Shown: positions 38,901-46,539, numbered from the stretch's first letter. The stretch is DNA of 64,000 bases from Diphasiastrum complanatum (GCA_029204225.1 CM055112.1:26177922-26241921); one strand, 5' to 3'. Notes: a model not told the origin generated them from the letters alone. Numbers and translations are program-made.

Positions 38901-41900
38901 AGGAAGCCCTAAAAGGAAGCTTCTGGTAGCTAGGGCCCAACTGGGAGGGATAATAGTGCGACCTCCAAGAAGGCGCCCACTCTCCAGTAGTATGTCCAAA
39001 TGGCCTAATAATGAATAATAAGGCCAAACTAAGTGTCACTAAGGAATAGAAAGGCCCCAAGGCCTACTTATGCATAAAGTAAAGTACATGTAAATGGACA
39101 CGGCAAATGTAGTGAGCCAAGTCCATAACTCTCCCCGACACAGACCCAACTGCCAAAAAGAAACTGGATCAAACAGCAGCAAGCCCTGGTGCATCAACAA
39201 CTAGAACAGCATCTGATGTAGAGGAATCAACAAATTTAGCAAGAGCACAAGCCTAATCTGCAAGTGATGGTGTATGATAAAAGACATCAATAGGCTCCCA
39301 TGTGGCCTCCTCAATAGGACGACCATCCCACTGGACCAAAAACTAAATCTGTCGGCGGCGTGTAAAAATGGAAACAACTCTAGAGCAGTAGGAAACTCAG
39401 CATCACAAGGAGCATCATCCTCAATAGCAGCACATAATAAACTGACATGGAATACATCACAAGCTCGTGTGGAAGCAGGAAGCTGTAAGCGATATGTAAC
39501 TGGACTAAGAACCTCCAAAATGCGATAAGGCCCATAATAACGTGGTGCAAGCTTCTCAATAGAAGCATGGCCCTGTACAAAATGATGACGTGCAAACCGT
39601 AGGCGTAGATAAACCATATCTCCAAGCTGAAACTCAACATGGCGGCGGTGACGATCAACTGAGGTCTGATAACGCTGCTGAACATGCTGTAAATGAGAAT
39701 TGGCCCGGGTAATAAGCTCTCGGGCACCTGATAGAAAGGATGCAAGTGTGACAGGTGTATTCTCAGGAGGGAGAGGAATGCCAGGTAAAAGAGGTGCATA
39801 GCCATGAGATAATAAAAATGGTGAGACACCTGTGCTGGTACTAACAGAGCTATTATAGCTATACTCTGCTAAACATAAATGTTGATCCCAATCCTTCCCA
39901 GAAGGAGTAACAAAATGGCGTCAATAATCCTCAAGGATCCTGTTAAGGACCTCAGACTGCCCATTAGAAGTAGAGTGATAAGCAGATTCCATAAAAAGCT
40001 GTACATCCAAGATACGCATAAGCTCTGTCTAGAATATGGATGTAAACTTACTATCCCAATCAGAAAGGATAGTACGAGGAAATCCATGCAGACGGAAAAT
40101 CTCTGATAGGAACAAACGTGCACACTGCTCTACAGTGATGGTACTGCGAACTGGTATAAAATGTGTCTGTTTCGAGAACCTGTCAACTACCACCAGTTAT
40201 GGACTTGGCTCATTACATTAGCTGCGTCCATTCTTTTATTCGTTATTATGCATAAGCAGGCCTAAGATCCCTTTTTATTCATATACTGGCCTTGGGCCCT
40301 ATTTCGTCATATTTTTAGGACTTGGTCACGTTGATTTGGAGTGGGGGTCCTCCTATTGGGAGGGCGCACTATTTTCCCTCCAAATCCTTTTCTCTCCCTT
40401 TTTTTGAATCCTCTATTTGAATCCGGGAGAGGGTATATGTAGGGCAGCATTGTATTCCTTTATTCAGTTGATGATGATTGCTCCTCTTTAGCCTCCTTCT
40501 CTCTTCCAGCTTTCTAGCATAGCTAGTGAATCTTAGCTTGTAACTCCACCATACATGAATCGTGACCACGCTGGGTACGGGAAAGGCCAAGGATAAAGTT
40601 CATAGATATATCAGTCCACTGGCGATGAGGAATAGGCCAACTCTGGAGCAAACCAGCAGACTTAGCACGAGAGTACTTATTACAAAGACAGAAAGGGTAG
40701 GTACGAATAAGTACAGCAAGCTCAGATCGAAGAGAGGGCCAATAGAAATGGTCTTTGAGACGAGCATAAGACTTCTGAAAACCAAAGTGACCCCCAACAG
40801 GGAGGAATGAGCATCCGACAACAATTGGGAACGGATACCCAAGGAACTAAGAATACAAAGAAAATCATAACGATAAAGACGGTTGTCAACAATGGAGTAA
40901 ACCTGATGAGGACGGGACGAAACGGGTGGAGCAAAACTATAAACATCACGAAAATCAGAACGTGTAAGACATGCGGCACGTAGATCATCAAACCATGTAG
41001 GAATAGTAGAAACGAGTGTATTCAACAAAGCTGGAAGACGAGATAATGCATCAGCAGCAGTGTTAGCACGACCAGGACGATACAATATAGAAAGATTAAA
41101 AGACTGTAAAAACTGCAACCAACAAAACTGACGATCACTAAGGTCGCGTTGAGAAAACAGCTAACATAAAGACTGGTGATCAGTAATAATGTCAAATGGA
41201 ACTCGATAAAGATAATGGCGCCATCTCTTAAGAGCATAGATAATAGCAAGAAGCGCTTTCTCATGCACAGAATAACGTTGCTCATAAGAGCGAAGATGAC
41301 GCGACTCATAAGCAATAATGCACTATGACTGGCGAAGCAAAGCACCCAAACCAACATTACTAGCATTAGTCTCAACAAGAAACTTCTGATCAAACTGGGG
41401 TAAACACATAACGGCAGCATCAACAACAACACGACGAAGAGTATCAAACATTGACTGATAATCAGAAGTCCAAAGAAAAGTACTAGACTTCTTCAAAAGT
41501 GCATGAAGAGGAGCTGCAATAATGCAAATGAGGAACTGGACGACGAAGGTGAGTGGCTAACCCAAGGAACATACAAACATGATGAACATCAGTTGGTATA
41601 GGCCAATCCTGGATGGCTTGAACCTTATGAGGGTCCAGACGAATGTGCCCATTACAAACAAGAAAACTAAGAAACTCGATCTCAACAACAGCAAAAGAAC
41701 ATTTAGACAACTTAGCAAATAACTGGTGATGTACAAGTAACTGAAGTACAGAGGAAAGATGGGAAACATGCTCAGCAAGAGACTGGCTAAAAATAAGAAT
41801 ATCATCAAAATAAACCAAGACACAATGACCAATAAGCGGACGCATGACGTTATTCATCACATTCTGGAACGTAGGAGGGCCATTAGTAACACCAAAAGGA

Positions 41901-44121
41901 AACACACAAAATTCATATAAACCAAGATGAGTACAAAAAGCAATCTTATGTTCGTCAGAAGGGTGCATCCTAATTTGGTAATATCCAGAACGAAGATCTA
42001 TCTTAGAAATGATTTTAGAGGTACCGAGCTGGTCAAAGAGGTCATCCATGTGCGGAATAGGGTACTGGTTACGAATAGTCAACTTATTTAAAGCACGGTA
42101 ATCAATACAATGGCGTTTGGTACCATCTTTCTTACTAACAAGTAGAACAGGGGCACCGAAAGGGCTGCGACTAGGAACAATGAGACCCTGATCTAACAAG
42201 GCAGTAATATGGAGCTCAAGCTCATCACGCTCAGATCAAGACATACGATAAGGGGGACGGGAATGAGGAGCAGAACCAGGACGCAAGTCAATATGATGGT
42301 TCACATCACGTAATGGTGGTAGCGTCGTAGGTTCTGAAAAGACAAAAGCATACTGATGTAATAAGTCAGAGATCACCTGAGGAACAGCTGCTGGAGTAGA
42401 AACCAGAGGAACTGGTACTGCCCGCTAAACACATAATAAGCTGGACAATGAGCCTTCGACAGGCTGCAAATAAACTGCTTCCCAGTTTATCAACTAGAAG
42501 TCTCCCTGAGAATCAATGCCAACAAGTGAGTGTGTAGCTGCATCATGTACAAATGTCAATGTCTGCTGTGTCAAGTCCAGTGTAACGGCTCCAAGAGATG
42601 CAAACCAATCAACACCAAGGATGAGATCATAACGCTCCATAGGAATAATGTAAAGATCTGCCTGTCCAAAAATCTCCAATGCGGTATGGTAAATGCTGAA
42701 ACATCTGAGAATTAGGGAGAGAACGGGAACTGGCAACCTCAACTATGAGAGGCTGTGATGTACCCTATCACGAAAGTCTCGAGCAAAGTGTGGCTCCGGA
42801 ACTGGGGGATGTGAAAAGAAACCAGGAGGTGCGTTAGGTGGAATGAACGGTCCACTAGCAGGCTGGACATGCTCTATTGTTTCTATTGCTATTGGTCAAA
42901 ATGTGTTTTTTAGATTTGTTTAGTCTTAGTGTGGAACGATACTAGATAGTACTCTTGTTGCCACATCATAAGTTGCTCAAACTACTCTCAACCAAGGTCC
43001 TTTAATATCATCATTTGATAGTCTCATGACTATAAAATTTCCAATACCTTCAACATTTGAATCTACACCCTTGATTATTCCCAAATGAGAAGATTGGGTT
43101 TGATTTCCCATTTGGACTACCATCTTTGCAAGCAATAAGTGTACATCTTTAACACTTGATTACATGCCTTTAATAAAAGTTCTGAACCTCGATCATTTTT
43201 TAGTTCCGTCCACTCATAATCAATAACATGACATGATGGTAGGTGCTAAGTATCAGTGCTCAAGAAACCTCTTTTGAGTTATCCTCAAAAAACTTACATT
43301 TCATAGAACTTCTCAGTTTTTTGAAGACTTTTACTCAGAAAAAGATATATATGGTTGTATAAAAATCCGTTAGATATTTTATGATACTGAGTTTTGAGAA
43401 AACTTGCCGGTTCCATTCCTATACTTTGCCGGTTTTCCCGAGCACTGCTAAGTATTTGTTTTTCATGAATTTCTTCTAGTCTATCAATAACTATGTTGTA
43501 GTTTGCTTCAAATTCTACTAATGATAAGACGATTCTGAGTAAGAAAGATACTAGATGAGCGTATAATAAATAGTGTTTTCTAGAAGATGAGCTACGCATG
43601 GACATATGTATATTCCGGAAGATTGCAAACGGTGTTTTAGAGCATAAAAAGGAAGGGTTATGATTAATAGTGTTTTTTTGATAACTAGGAATAAGTCGAA
43701 CCTTAGAGAGCACGATGTACCAAGAATTTAGCATGGAAATGATCTGTGTGATAAAAAGATTAGCTCAATGGAACCTATTGGCCAAAGTACCAATTTCGTG
43801 CTTCAAGTCTCTCAACGAACATGTTCCATAGTGTCTACTAAGGATTTCGAAACCCACTCTGCGTGATAGGCAAATTCGTACAAAACACATAAGCAGAAAA
43901 TGACTGTACACGTTCACACTGAGCTAGTTCAAACTGGATTTACACTTTGACTTTTCTAGTATAGTAGATAGCGTTCTCACGATTTTATGATTTCCGCCAT
44001 CGCAATGACAGAGTGACAAACCATATCCAGCACCCCTCCTGCTAACAATGCCACACGACCCCCCTTTGAGGCAATTAGTGGCCAAAGCCTTGGGGAATGC
44101 AGCTCCAGAAATGGCTGTCAT
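10705..44121 (-). CDS. TERC: TERC, thylakoid integral membrane TerC-family protein (5' seven exons, 3' end outside window)
   Basis: TERC is a chloroplast thylakoid membrane protein of the bacterial TerC family, needed for thylakoid formation and membrane-protein insertion. Seven exons join in phase into 260 residues. Residues 1-61 have transit-peptide character, basic and Ser/Ala/Gly-rich. Residues 62-150 are a variable, partly acidic stromal stretch. The TerC domain starts at about 151 with AIKTVAFW, then [55 protein letters not shown] and [19 protein letters not shown]. These align without gaps with plant TERC as I remember it, including the family motif SVDNLFVF. Every frame is open and all visible splice sites are GT/AG. 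The remaining C-terminal half must lie left of base 1. Visible introns are 12.9 kb, 2.9 kb, 360 bp, 14.8 kb, 1.45 kb and 233 bp, and the seventh exceeds 10.7 kb. Confidence 0.9.
10995..11075 (-). CDS. TERC: TERC exon 6
   Basis: 81 bases, 27 codons, between acceptor TTGACAG and donor GTACTT. It codes [20 protein letters not shown] and LGVVTLQ, a membrane helix matching the NRVLSYGIAGAI segment of TERC. Its 5' end and acceptor were duplicated upstream (11152-11251). Confidence 0.93.
11052..11251. repeat. Tandem duplication, 2 x 100 bp, including the TERC exon 6 acceptor
   Basis: Copy 1 is 11052-11151 and copy 2 is 11152-11251. They share AATTC(C/A)ATAAGTTAGAACA, the acceptor region and the downstream AT-rich stretch, with about 10% mismatch. 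Copy 1 contains the first 24 bases of exon 6. Copy 2 is a non-coding duplicate with an AG acceptor look-alike. Confidence 0.9.
11252..12527. other. Rest of TERC intron 5, with a possible LTR/primer-site remnant
   Basis: No exon is seen. TTGGTATCAAAGCAC at about 11646-11660 resembles an initiator-Met tRNA primer site. The sequence before it (about 11440-11645) could be an LTR tail, but no second LTR or gag was found. Confidence 0.4.
12528..12615 (-). CDS. TERC: TERC exon 5
   Basis: 88 bases between acceptor GTGCAG and donor GTATGA. One base completes Gly, then it codes [19 protein letters not shown] and [18 protein letters not shown] is the most conserved TerC-family segment. It lies 14.8 kb from exon 4 across a transposon-filled intron. 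Confidence 0.93.
12616..13610. other. TERC intron 4 start, no gene recognised
   Basis: AT-rich intronic sequence with no open frame that I can assign and no clear repeat structure. Confidence 0.4.
13611..14966 (+). mobile_element. Ty3/gypsy 5' fragment: LTR, primer site, gag zinc knuckle and protease
   Basis: A probable LTR starts TGTCATGCCCACGTTTGG near 13611 and runs to the primer site TGGTATCAAAGC at 14114-14125. A Lys-rich gag tail and protease follow. Nothing after 14966 belongs to the element, because another copia LTR begins at 15068. The LTR start is tentative. Confidence 0.65.
14338..14966 (+). pseudogene. Gypsy gag zinc knuckle and aspartic protease
   Basis: A CCHC knuckle ([12 protein letters not shown]) is followed by KKKN. 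The protease comes after it ([23 protein letters not shown]). The catalytic triad DSG reads DSR, which would abolish activity. The flap side [10 protein letters not shown] also departs from the usual LGMDW. A frame change lies between gag and protease. Confidence 0.7.
15141..15622. mobile_element. hAT-like MITE, 482 bp, inserted in the copia 5' LTR
   Basis: Terminal inverted repeats CATAGAA...TTCTATG are flanked by an 8-bp duplication, GTGTAACC on the left and GTGTAACA on the right. The other LTRs of this family lack it and read GTGTAACCATGG. Both subterminal regions carry many GAACCGT/ACGGTTC motifs, including the palindrome GAACCGTACGGTTC. The interior holds (TTAA)-rich sequence and a long (CT)n tract. 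There is no coding sequence. Superfamily assignment rests on the 8-bp duplication. Confidence 0.85.
15298..15378. repeat. (CT)n microsatellite inside the MITE
   Basis: An uninterrupted CT run of about 80 bp. No LINE 3' terminus precedes it, so it belongs to the MITE. Confidence 0.95.
16038..16049 (+). other. Copia primer-binding site (initiator tRNA-Met)
   Basis: TGGTATCAGAGC sits directly after the LTR end CATACA and is complementary to the 3' part of plant initiator tRNA-Met. Confidence 0.9.
16663..17560 (+). pseudogene. Copia gag
   Basis: The start ATG at 16663 gives [20 protein letters not shown] and [20 protein letters not shown], the normal copia gag opening. Further segments are [20 protein letters not shown] and [16 protein letters not shown] zinc knuckle [14 protein letters not shown] lies at about 17469-17510 in a shifted frame. 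At least two frameshifts break it. Confidence 0.8.
17571..19228 (+). pseudogene. Copia protease and integrase
   Basis: The protease motif is [14 protein letters not shown]. The GAG-pre-integrase region includes [18 protein letters not shown] and [10 protein letters not shown]. The integrase core has [28 protein letters not shown] with [12 protein letters not shown], and [17 protein letters not shown]. The C-terminal part reads [18 protein letters not shown]. Stops at about 18256 and 18820 and a frameshift before 18380 inactivate it. The first integrase Asp region is degraded. RT and RNase H, which should follow, are absent. Confidence 0.85.
19347..19739 (+). repeat. Truncated copia 3' LTR
   Basis: It starts TGTGGAATGTAAGTGG after the polypurine tract and matches the 5' LTR up to TATAGGAGGGC. 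The last ~80 bp, present in the 5' LTR, are missing. It has extra copies of GAAGTTGGATAGTCAT. Confidence 0.85.
19740..20829 (+). mobile_element. Ty3/gypsy internal fragment (RT end, RNase H, integrase)
   Basis: A decayed RT connection region (19740-19900) is followed by RNase H ([47 protein letters not shown]). The integrase zinc region ([21 protein letters not shown]) and core ([25 protein letters not shown]) come next, then [18 protein letters not shown] in a shifted frame. It is cut at both ends, and no LTR of its own is seen. Confidence 0.8.
20893..20957. repeat. (CT)n microsatellite
   Basis: A clean CT run lies between the gypsy fragment and an LTR fragment. The LINE terminus ACATTAATAAA does not precede it. 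Confidence 0.95.
20958..21075 (-). repeat. LTR fragment of the family at 53923 and 61459
   Basis: TGTGAAAGGATCGCC and GTGGAGCCAAACCACCCAACC match the 61459 LTR (TGTAAGGAGAAGC, GTGGAGCCAAACCACCCAACC). About 115 bp remain. Confidence 0.6.
21076..21433 (-). pseudogene. Chromovirus gypsy integrase C-terminal fragment
   Basis: The minus strand codes [40 protein letters not shown] and [20 protein letters not shown], nearly identical to the element at 38880-42870. It is cut at both ends. Confidence 0.85.
21434..22904 (-). other. Unassigned repetitive sequence between gypsy and LINE fragments
   Basis: Minus-strand frames are unusually open and Trp-rich ([41 protein letters not shown]), but stops interrupt all of them. 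The DNA repeats short phrases such as CCAAGGTATCC (21442, 21502, 21835) and AGGAATGCCA. Part of it resembles 33350-33500 (AAGATAGCAGCATC, CCAAGGAACA). I do not recognise the family. Confidence 0.4.
22916..24290 (+). pseudogene. LINE copy D ORF1 C-terminus fused in frame to the endonuclease
   Basis: [20 protein letters not shown] and [11 protein letters not shown] (end of the ORF1p C-terminal domain) continue without a stop into [17 protein letters not shown], the endonuclease start. The endonuclease blocks are [45 protein letters not shown] and [14 protein letters not shown] after AADDP and a frame change at about 23680 break it. The uninterrupted junction suggests ORF1 and pol are one reading frame in this family. 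Confidence 0.8.
24286..26659 (+). pseudogene. LINE copy D reverse transcriptase and C-terminal domain
   Basis: The blocks are [12 protein letters not shown]-like linker, [80 protein letters not shown] and [17 protein letters not shown]2CX9HX4C motif ([19 protein letters not shown]) and [15 protein letters not shown] follow. Stops lie after QAGFRPG and SFMMR. About 80 extra bases sit at 25470-25548. The copy is dead but reads almost completely by eye, which makes it the best guide to the family's protein. Confidence 0.88.
27406..27482 (-). CDS. TERC: TERC exon 4
   Basis: 77 bases between acceptor TTGTAG and donor GTGAGT, coding [12 protein letters not shown] and [29 protein letters not shown] (completed by exon 5) is a signature of plant TERC. 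It ends in phase 2. Confidence 0.92.
27843..28135 (-). CDS. TERC: TERC exon 3
   Basis: 293 bases between acceptor TTATGCAG and donor GTATGC. It codes [20 protein letters not shown], a Val/Glu/Ala-rich stretch, and ends AIKTVAFW at the start of the TerC domain. It leaves in phase 0, matching exon 4. Confidence 0.88.
28430..28560. repeat. Dispersed repeat, copy 1
   Basis: AAGAATGGCAAATAGCATCTC, ATCAATGGCTAAAACCCTA and GAGCTCAAGCAACACC match the copies at 30430 and 32590. It may be LTR sequence of the flanking gypsy fragment. Confidence 0.55.
28690..30030 (-). pseudogene. Decayed Ty3/gypsy protease-RT fragment in TERC intron 2
   Basis: The minus strand shows a protease-like part at about 29994-29640 ([20 protein letters not shown]). 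RT blocks follow: [33 protein letters not shown] and the active site [10 protein letters not shown] at about 28960. Many stops and frameshifts are present. Integrase is missing. Confidence 0.75.
30430..30580. repeat. Dispersed repeat, copy 2
   Basis: AAGAATGGCCAATCACATC, ATCAATGGCTAAAGCCCTAC and GGAGCTCAAGCGATACC match copies 1 and 3. With copy 1 it brackets the gypsy fragment at 28690-30030, as LTRs would. Confidence 0.55.
31062..31145 (-). CDS. TERC: TERC exon 2
   Basis: 84 bases between acceptor TTAACAG and donor GTTTGT. It codes [16 protein letters not shown] and a short acidic run SEDDDTKAS. It enters and leaves in phase 1 and is the only frame open through both neighbours. Confidence 0.75.
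31146..32590. other. 3' part of TERC intron 1 without a recognised element
   Basis: AT-rich sequence with no assignable frame. It sits directly upstream of exon 2 on the minus strand. Confidence 0.4.
32590..32760. repeat. Dispersed repeat, copy 3
   Basis: ACGAAGAATGGCCAAGAGC, ATCAACGGCTGAAGCTCTAC and AGCAATAGCAAAGGGTTCTC match copies 1 and 2. No gypsy coding sequence adjoins this copy. Confidence 0.5.
32870..33504 (-). other. Unassigned sequence related to 21434-22904
   Basis: The minus-strand frame is partly open ([31 protein letters not shown]). The DNA shares CCAAGGAACA and AAGATAGCAGCATCC phrases with the region before LINE copy D. It ends exactly where a LINE fragment begins. Confidence 0.4.
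33505..33925 (+). mobile_element. LINE copy E, short 3' fragment
   Basis: It codes [60 protein letters not shown] and the start of the Cys/His motif ([15 protein letters not shown]). It then jumps to sequence near the ORF end ([15 protein letters not shown]). It is both 5'-truncated and internally deleted, with frameshifts. Confidence 0.75.
33955..35125 (-). pseudogene. Copia RT/RNase H 3' fragment
   Basis: The minus strand codes an RT piece at 35103-34906 ([33 protein letters not shown]). Toward 34090 it codes the RNase H end ([20 protein letters not shown]). Many stops interrupt it. It is cut at its 5' side by the copia LTR that starts at 35129. Confidence 0.75.
35129..35770 (+). repeat. 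Copia 5' LTR (642 bp)
   Basis: It begins TGTGAAAAATTGTCAAC and ends GTATTTTTCACA, a 10-bp terminal inverted repeat, directly before the primer site. The partner 3' LTR begins at 38395. Confidence 0.92.
36373..37600 (+). pseudogene. Copia gag and protease
   Basis: The gag start [20 protein letters not shown] is followed by [20 protein letters not shown] and [24 protein letters not shown] at about 36760 and a frame change interrupt it. A CCHC knuckle ([14 protein letters not shown]) and the protease [14 protein letters not shown] with an intact DSG triad follow, then [20 protein letters not shown]. This part is well preserved. Confidence 0.88.
37601..38390 (+). pseudogene. Copia integrase N-terminus joined to RNase H C-terminus
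   Basis: The GAG-pre-integrase region ([34 protein letters not shown]) and integrase start ([29 protein letters not shown]) run to about KCWRSDN at 38045. From about 38070 the sequence is already the RNase H end: [14 protein letters not shown], then [14 protein letters not shown] and [16 protein letters not shown]. The RT is gone. The stop is at 38388. Confidence 0.85.
38395..38879 (+). repeat. Truncated copia 3' LTR
   Basis: It starts TGTGAAAAATTGTC and matches the 5' LTR for about 485 bp up to ACAGGGACAGTACTTTACTG. The last ~150 bp are missing. The next base belongs to the gypsy LTR. Confidence 0.88.
38880..39130 (-). repeat. Partial gypsy 3' LTR
   Basis: It begins (minus strand) AGTTATGGACTTGGC after GGGGAG and matches the LTR at 9677 for 250 bp. 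The far ~180 bp are missing at the junction with the copia LTR. Confidence 0.85.
39201..42742 (-). pseudogene. Gypsy pol polyprotein (protease-RT-RNase H-integrase-chromodomain)
   Basis: The protease/linker has [20 protein letters not shown] (42640-42500). RT at 42199-41483 has [45 protein letters not shown] and active site VYFDDILIF. RNase H (41450-41100) is frame-shifted. Integrase has [15 protein letters not shown] and [16 protein letters not shown]. The C-terminal barrel is 39617-39400. The chromodomain appears after a frameshift as [10 protein letters not shown]. Several single-base breaks exist. Apart from these and the inserted LTR the gene is recent-looking. Confidence 0.88.
40195..40545 (+). 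mobile_element. Solo LTR (351 bp) inside the gypsy integrase gene, TSD CCACC
   Basis: It begins AGTTATGGACTTGG and ends CTTGTAACT. It is flanked by CCACC at 40190-40194 and 40546-40550. Taking it out restores an open integrase frame through [10 protein letters not shown]. It is in the opposite orientation to its host element and in the same family. A full element inserted and then recombined between its LTRs. Confidence 0.93.
42871..44020. other. 5' part of TERC intron 1
   Basis: I see no exon or clear element. Some stretches between 42950 and 43250 resemble decayed copia pol on the minus strand but carry no motif I would defend. Confidence 0.35.
44022..44121 (-). CDS. TERC: TERC exon 1 (start codon, transit peptide)
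   Basis: The ATG at 44121-44119 opens [20 protein letters not shown]. There are 33 codons plus one base, then donor GTTTGT. The joined codon with exon 2 gives Gly. The composition (hydroxylated, small and basic residues, no acids) fits a plastid transit peptide. This exon is the least certain, because it rests on composition, phase and donor rather than on conserved sequence. Confidence 0.65.
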
Positions 44122-44521
44122 CCTACTCGGCAGCTTCACAGCCTTCCTAAAACAAGTCTGTCTGCAAACAAGCCAAGATCATCTTTTCAGATCAATTGAA
44201 CTCCACAAATCCGTCCAACATCCAGTTAAGCCCATCATAAAGCACTTCCTTCTTGGAAATGATTCCAATCCCAACACAGCAGTGAGAAGTGCTGCTTGAA
44301 GCAAGACCCAATTTTGATTGCGTCACGCTTATCTTCAGAAGAAACCCACCACGTTTCTCCTACCAAGACTGCGTCTGGGCCGTGTGTGGCTCTGACATAT
44401 CCCAGCTTTGTTAATGCAGTTGCTCTTTTTTCCTTCTTAGTAAAAGGAGAAAGTACGGATAGAAGCTCAGGCTTATTTCTATCCGCAGCCAAAATGTGTA
44501 TACGCTCGGATCCTCATGGTC

Positions 44522-44527
44522 CACGTG
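44522..44527 (-). promoter_or_regulatory. G-box (CACGTG) upstream of TERC
   Basis: CCACGTGG lies about 400 bp upstream of the TERC start codon. G-boxes are common in light-regulated plastid-protein genes. Function here is inference. No convincing TATA box was identified. Confidence 0.45.
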
Positions 44528-44659
44528 GCATTCTAGTCATTGCATACCCCCACCATATGTAGTGGCGCCAAGTCACTTAGTGGCACTAAGAATAGGTAAG
44601 GCCGCCACCAATGGTTGTGTGAGGAGATAATTTGATCTTGCTATTGATTGATGGATGAT

Positions 44660-44950
44660 CTATGACACCCTTGAAATCTTTGGACACACAGAGAACAAAA
44701 TAGTGGACTATGTCCGGTGTAATCTGATCCGTGTTGGTAAGCGATGAGGGGAGGAGAGTGTGACACCCTGAAATCTTTGGACACACGAAGAACAGAACAG
44801 TGGACTAGGTTTGATGTAATCTGATCCGCGTTGGTAAGCGATGAGGGGAGTGGAGTGTGACACCCTGAAATCTTTGGACACATGACTATCTTGGGTGTAA
44901 TCTGATCCGTGTTGGGTAAGCAATGAGGGGAGGGGAGTATCACAACGACA
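44660..44950. repeat. 98-bp tandem repeat, about three copies
   Basis: Units start near 44661, 44760 and 44857 with TGACACCC(T)TGAAATCTTTGGACACA. Each ends GGTAAGC(G/A)ATGAGGGGAG. The third unit lacks about 20 bp. It lies 0.5-0.8 kb upstream of TERC. Confidence 0.92.
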
Positions 44951-45440
44951 TTAGCCACAACAATTATATCAAGCCTACAACTGCATTCCAAAGAATTGAG
45001 ATTGATGTCACACCAATGTTTACAAAATTAGGTGCTCTCCTCTCCTTGAGGATTGTATGGCTTTAGATTTAAGGGTTATGAGTTTATGTATAAGTCATGC
45101 ATAGTCTAGATCTACTTATAGCCTTCTTTTCCAAGTATTATGCAAAAATTTGAGCTCTTCAAATTTTGTTTATATAAGCGTAACAAACCAAGTTTACTAT
45201 AAAGTGAGATTATTGTGTTGATAAGCATGACTTAAAGCTTCCTCTATCTTTCTCGATAAGTGGAGACTCCAATTCAACAAAGCTATGAAGCTTCAAAAGT
45301 AGAAAAAAACTACTTCTTCAAAGCAAATGACATTTGGTAAACAAAGGTCTATAACTTAACGTCGTAACATCAATGAGTATTTTCTTGGAATCACTGGCTT
45401 AGATCATCATGCAAGAGGTCGCAAACCATGAGGTATAGGT
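44951..45440. other. Intergenic sequence, nothing recognised
   Basis: No frame or repeat that I can assign. Confidence 0.35.
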
Positions 45441-45564
45441 CACATTCTATTCGACATTGCAGATTGTGCAAATCAAGGTCAAAATAACTATAGAGAATTT
45501 GTGAGCCCGAACTCTCAATAAGCCTTCCTCATATAGGTGGTATATCTCAAGGATTGATCCAAAT

Positions 45565-46450
45565 TTAGTGTTTAGTCTTGACACAAATACTCCAATAGAG
45601 CATGTTGTAAAGGATCCTATAAAAGAGGATGAAAGATCCTTCGAGGACATCACTCTTTTTAGGATTGATGCTACTTAAAGAACTTGGAAGGCCAATCACA
45701 ACTTGCTTCCTAGACATTACCTCCAATGACTTGAAGTTGAGGTGCCCCATCCTTTTATGCCAAACCTCTTGAATAGATATTTGCTCTATTGCAACACATC
45801 CAACTTGGTTAGCAATAACACAAGCATCTAGTTTGAACAATTATTCTTGTATTTCACCTTTTGCAATCAAGATATCCTTCCTTTTGATCACACAAGCATC
45901 TCCATCAAACTCAGCTTTGAGGCCTTTAGTTGACTCACACTAAGTAAATTCTTGGTAATAGATTGAATGAACAAAACATCTTTCAAATGAACATTCCTAT
46001 TTGTAGAGACTGAAATAGGAATTGTGCCAATCCATTTGATTGCACACTCACCATCATTGGCCGTGTAGATCAAGGCTCTTGTCATCTCCATATGCCAACA
46101 AAGAAGTGAAGTACTCTTTGTGAAAAGTCATGTATAAACTTGCTCCACTATCAATCCACCATGGATCTAGATCTCCATCATTAGCAAGCATACATGAAGA
46201 CATCACAAAAGCATCATTATTTGTATTTTGAACATCCAATCCATCCTCATCAAGAGTTAGATTACTTTGCTTGTCTCCTTGATCTCTCTGCTTCTTGTAG
46301 CACTCACTTGCAAAGTGTCCTTTGATGCCACAATAGAAGCACTTAAGCTTTGATCAATCTTTCCTTTTGCCATTTGAAGGATCCTCATCTTGATCTTGCC
46401 CTTTAGACCACTTGCTTTTGTTTTTGCCCTTGCAAACTGTCTCAATAAAT
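45565..46450 (-). pseudogene. Copia gag-protease-integrase fragment, related to the 35-kb element
   Basis: The minus strand shows a gag zinc-knuckle region in shifted frames (46350-46270). The protease WWIDSGASLYMTFHKEYFTS and TANDGECAIKWIGTIPI follow, then NVHLKDVLFIQSITKNLLSV. The pre-integrase domain is ACVIANQVGCVAIEQISIQE, VWHKRMGHLNFKSLEVM. It is close to the 36-37.8 kb element in sequence. The integrase core is absent. Confidence 0.82.
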
Positions 46451-46539
46451 GTCCAATCCAAGCTTATAGCACTGGAAAGCTCTACAAAGAGTTTTGAGGT
46501 GCATTCAAGCTTCAAAGCACTATGTTTTGAGCTACACAT

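Larger units (their letters stand above)
38880..42870 (-). mobile_element. Ty3/gypsy chromovirus, nearly complete coding region, interrupted by a solo LTR
   Basis: On the minus strand from 42870 come the end of gag, protease, RT, RNase H, integrase, a decayed chromodomain and a partial 3' LTR (39130-38880). The 5' LTR and most of gag are missing. A solo LTR of the same family in opposite orientation sits at 40195-40545. It lies in TERC intron 1. Confidence 0.9.

Noticed and set aside
44048-44299. Plus-strand open frame at 44 kb
   Set aside because: It lies antisense to TERC exon 1 and its upstream region and has no recognisable motif.
44235-44492. Minus-strand frame upstream of TERC
   Set aside because: It has no ATG at its start and is not in a spliceable phase with exon 1. 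It was treated as promoter or 5' UTR sequence.
44660-44950. Considered as a CRISPR-like array
   Set aside because: Units are contiguous 98-bp tandem copies without distinct spacers, in a plant genome.
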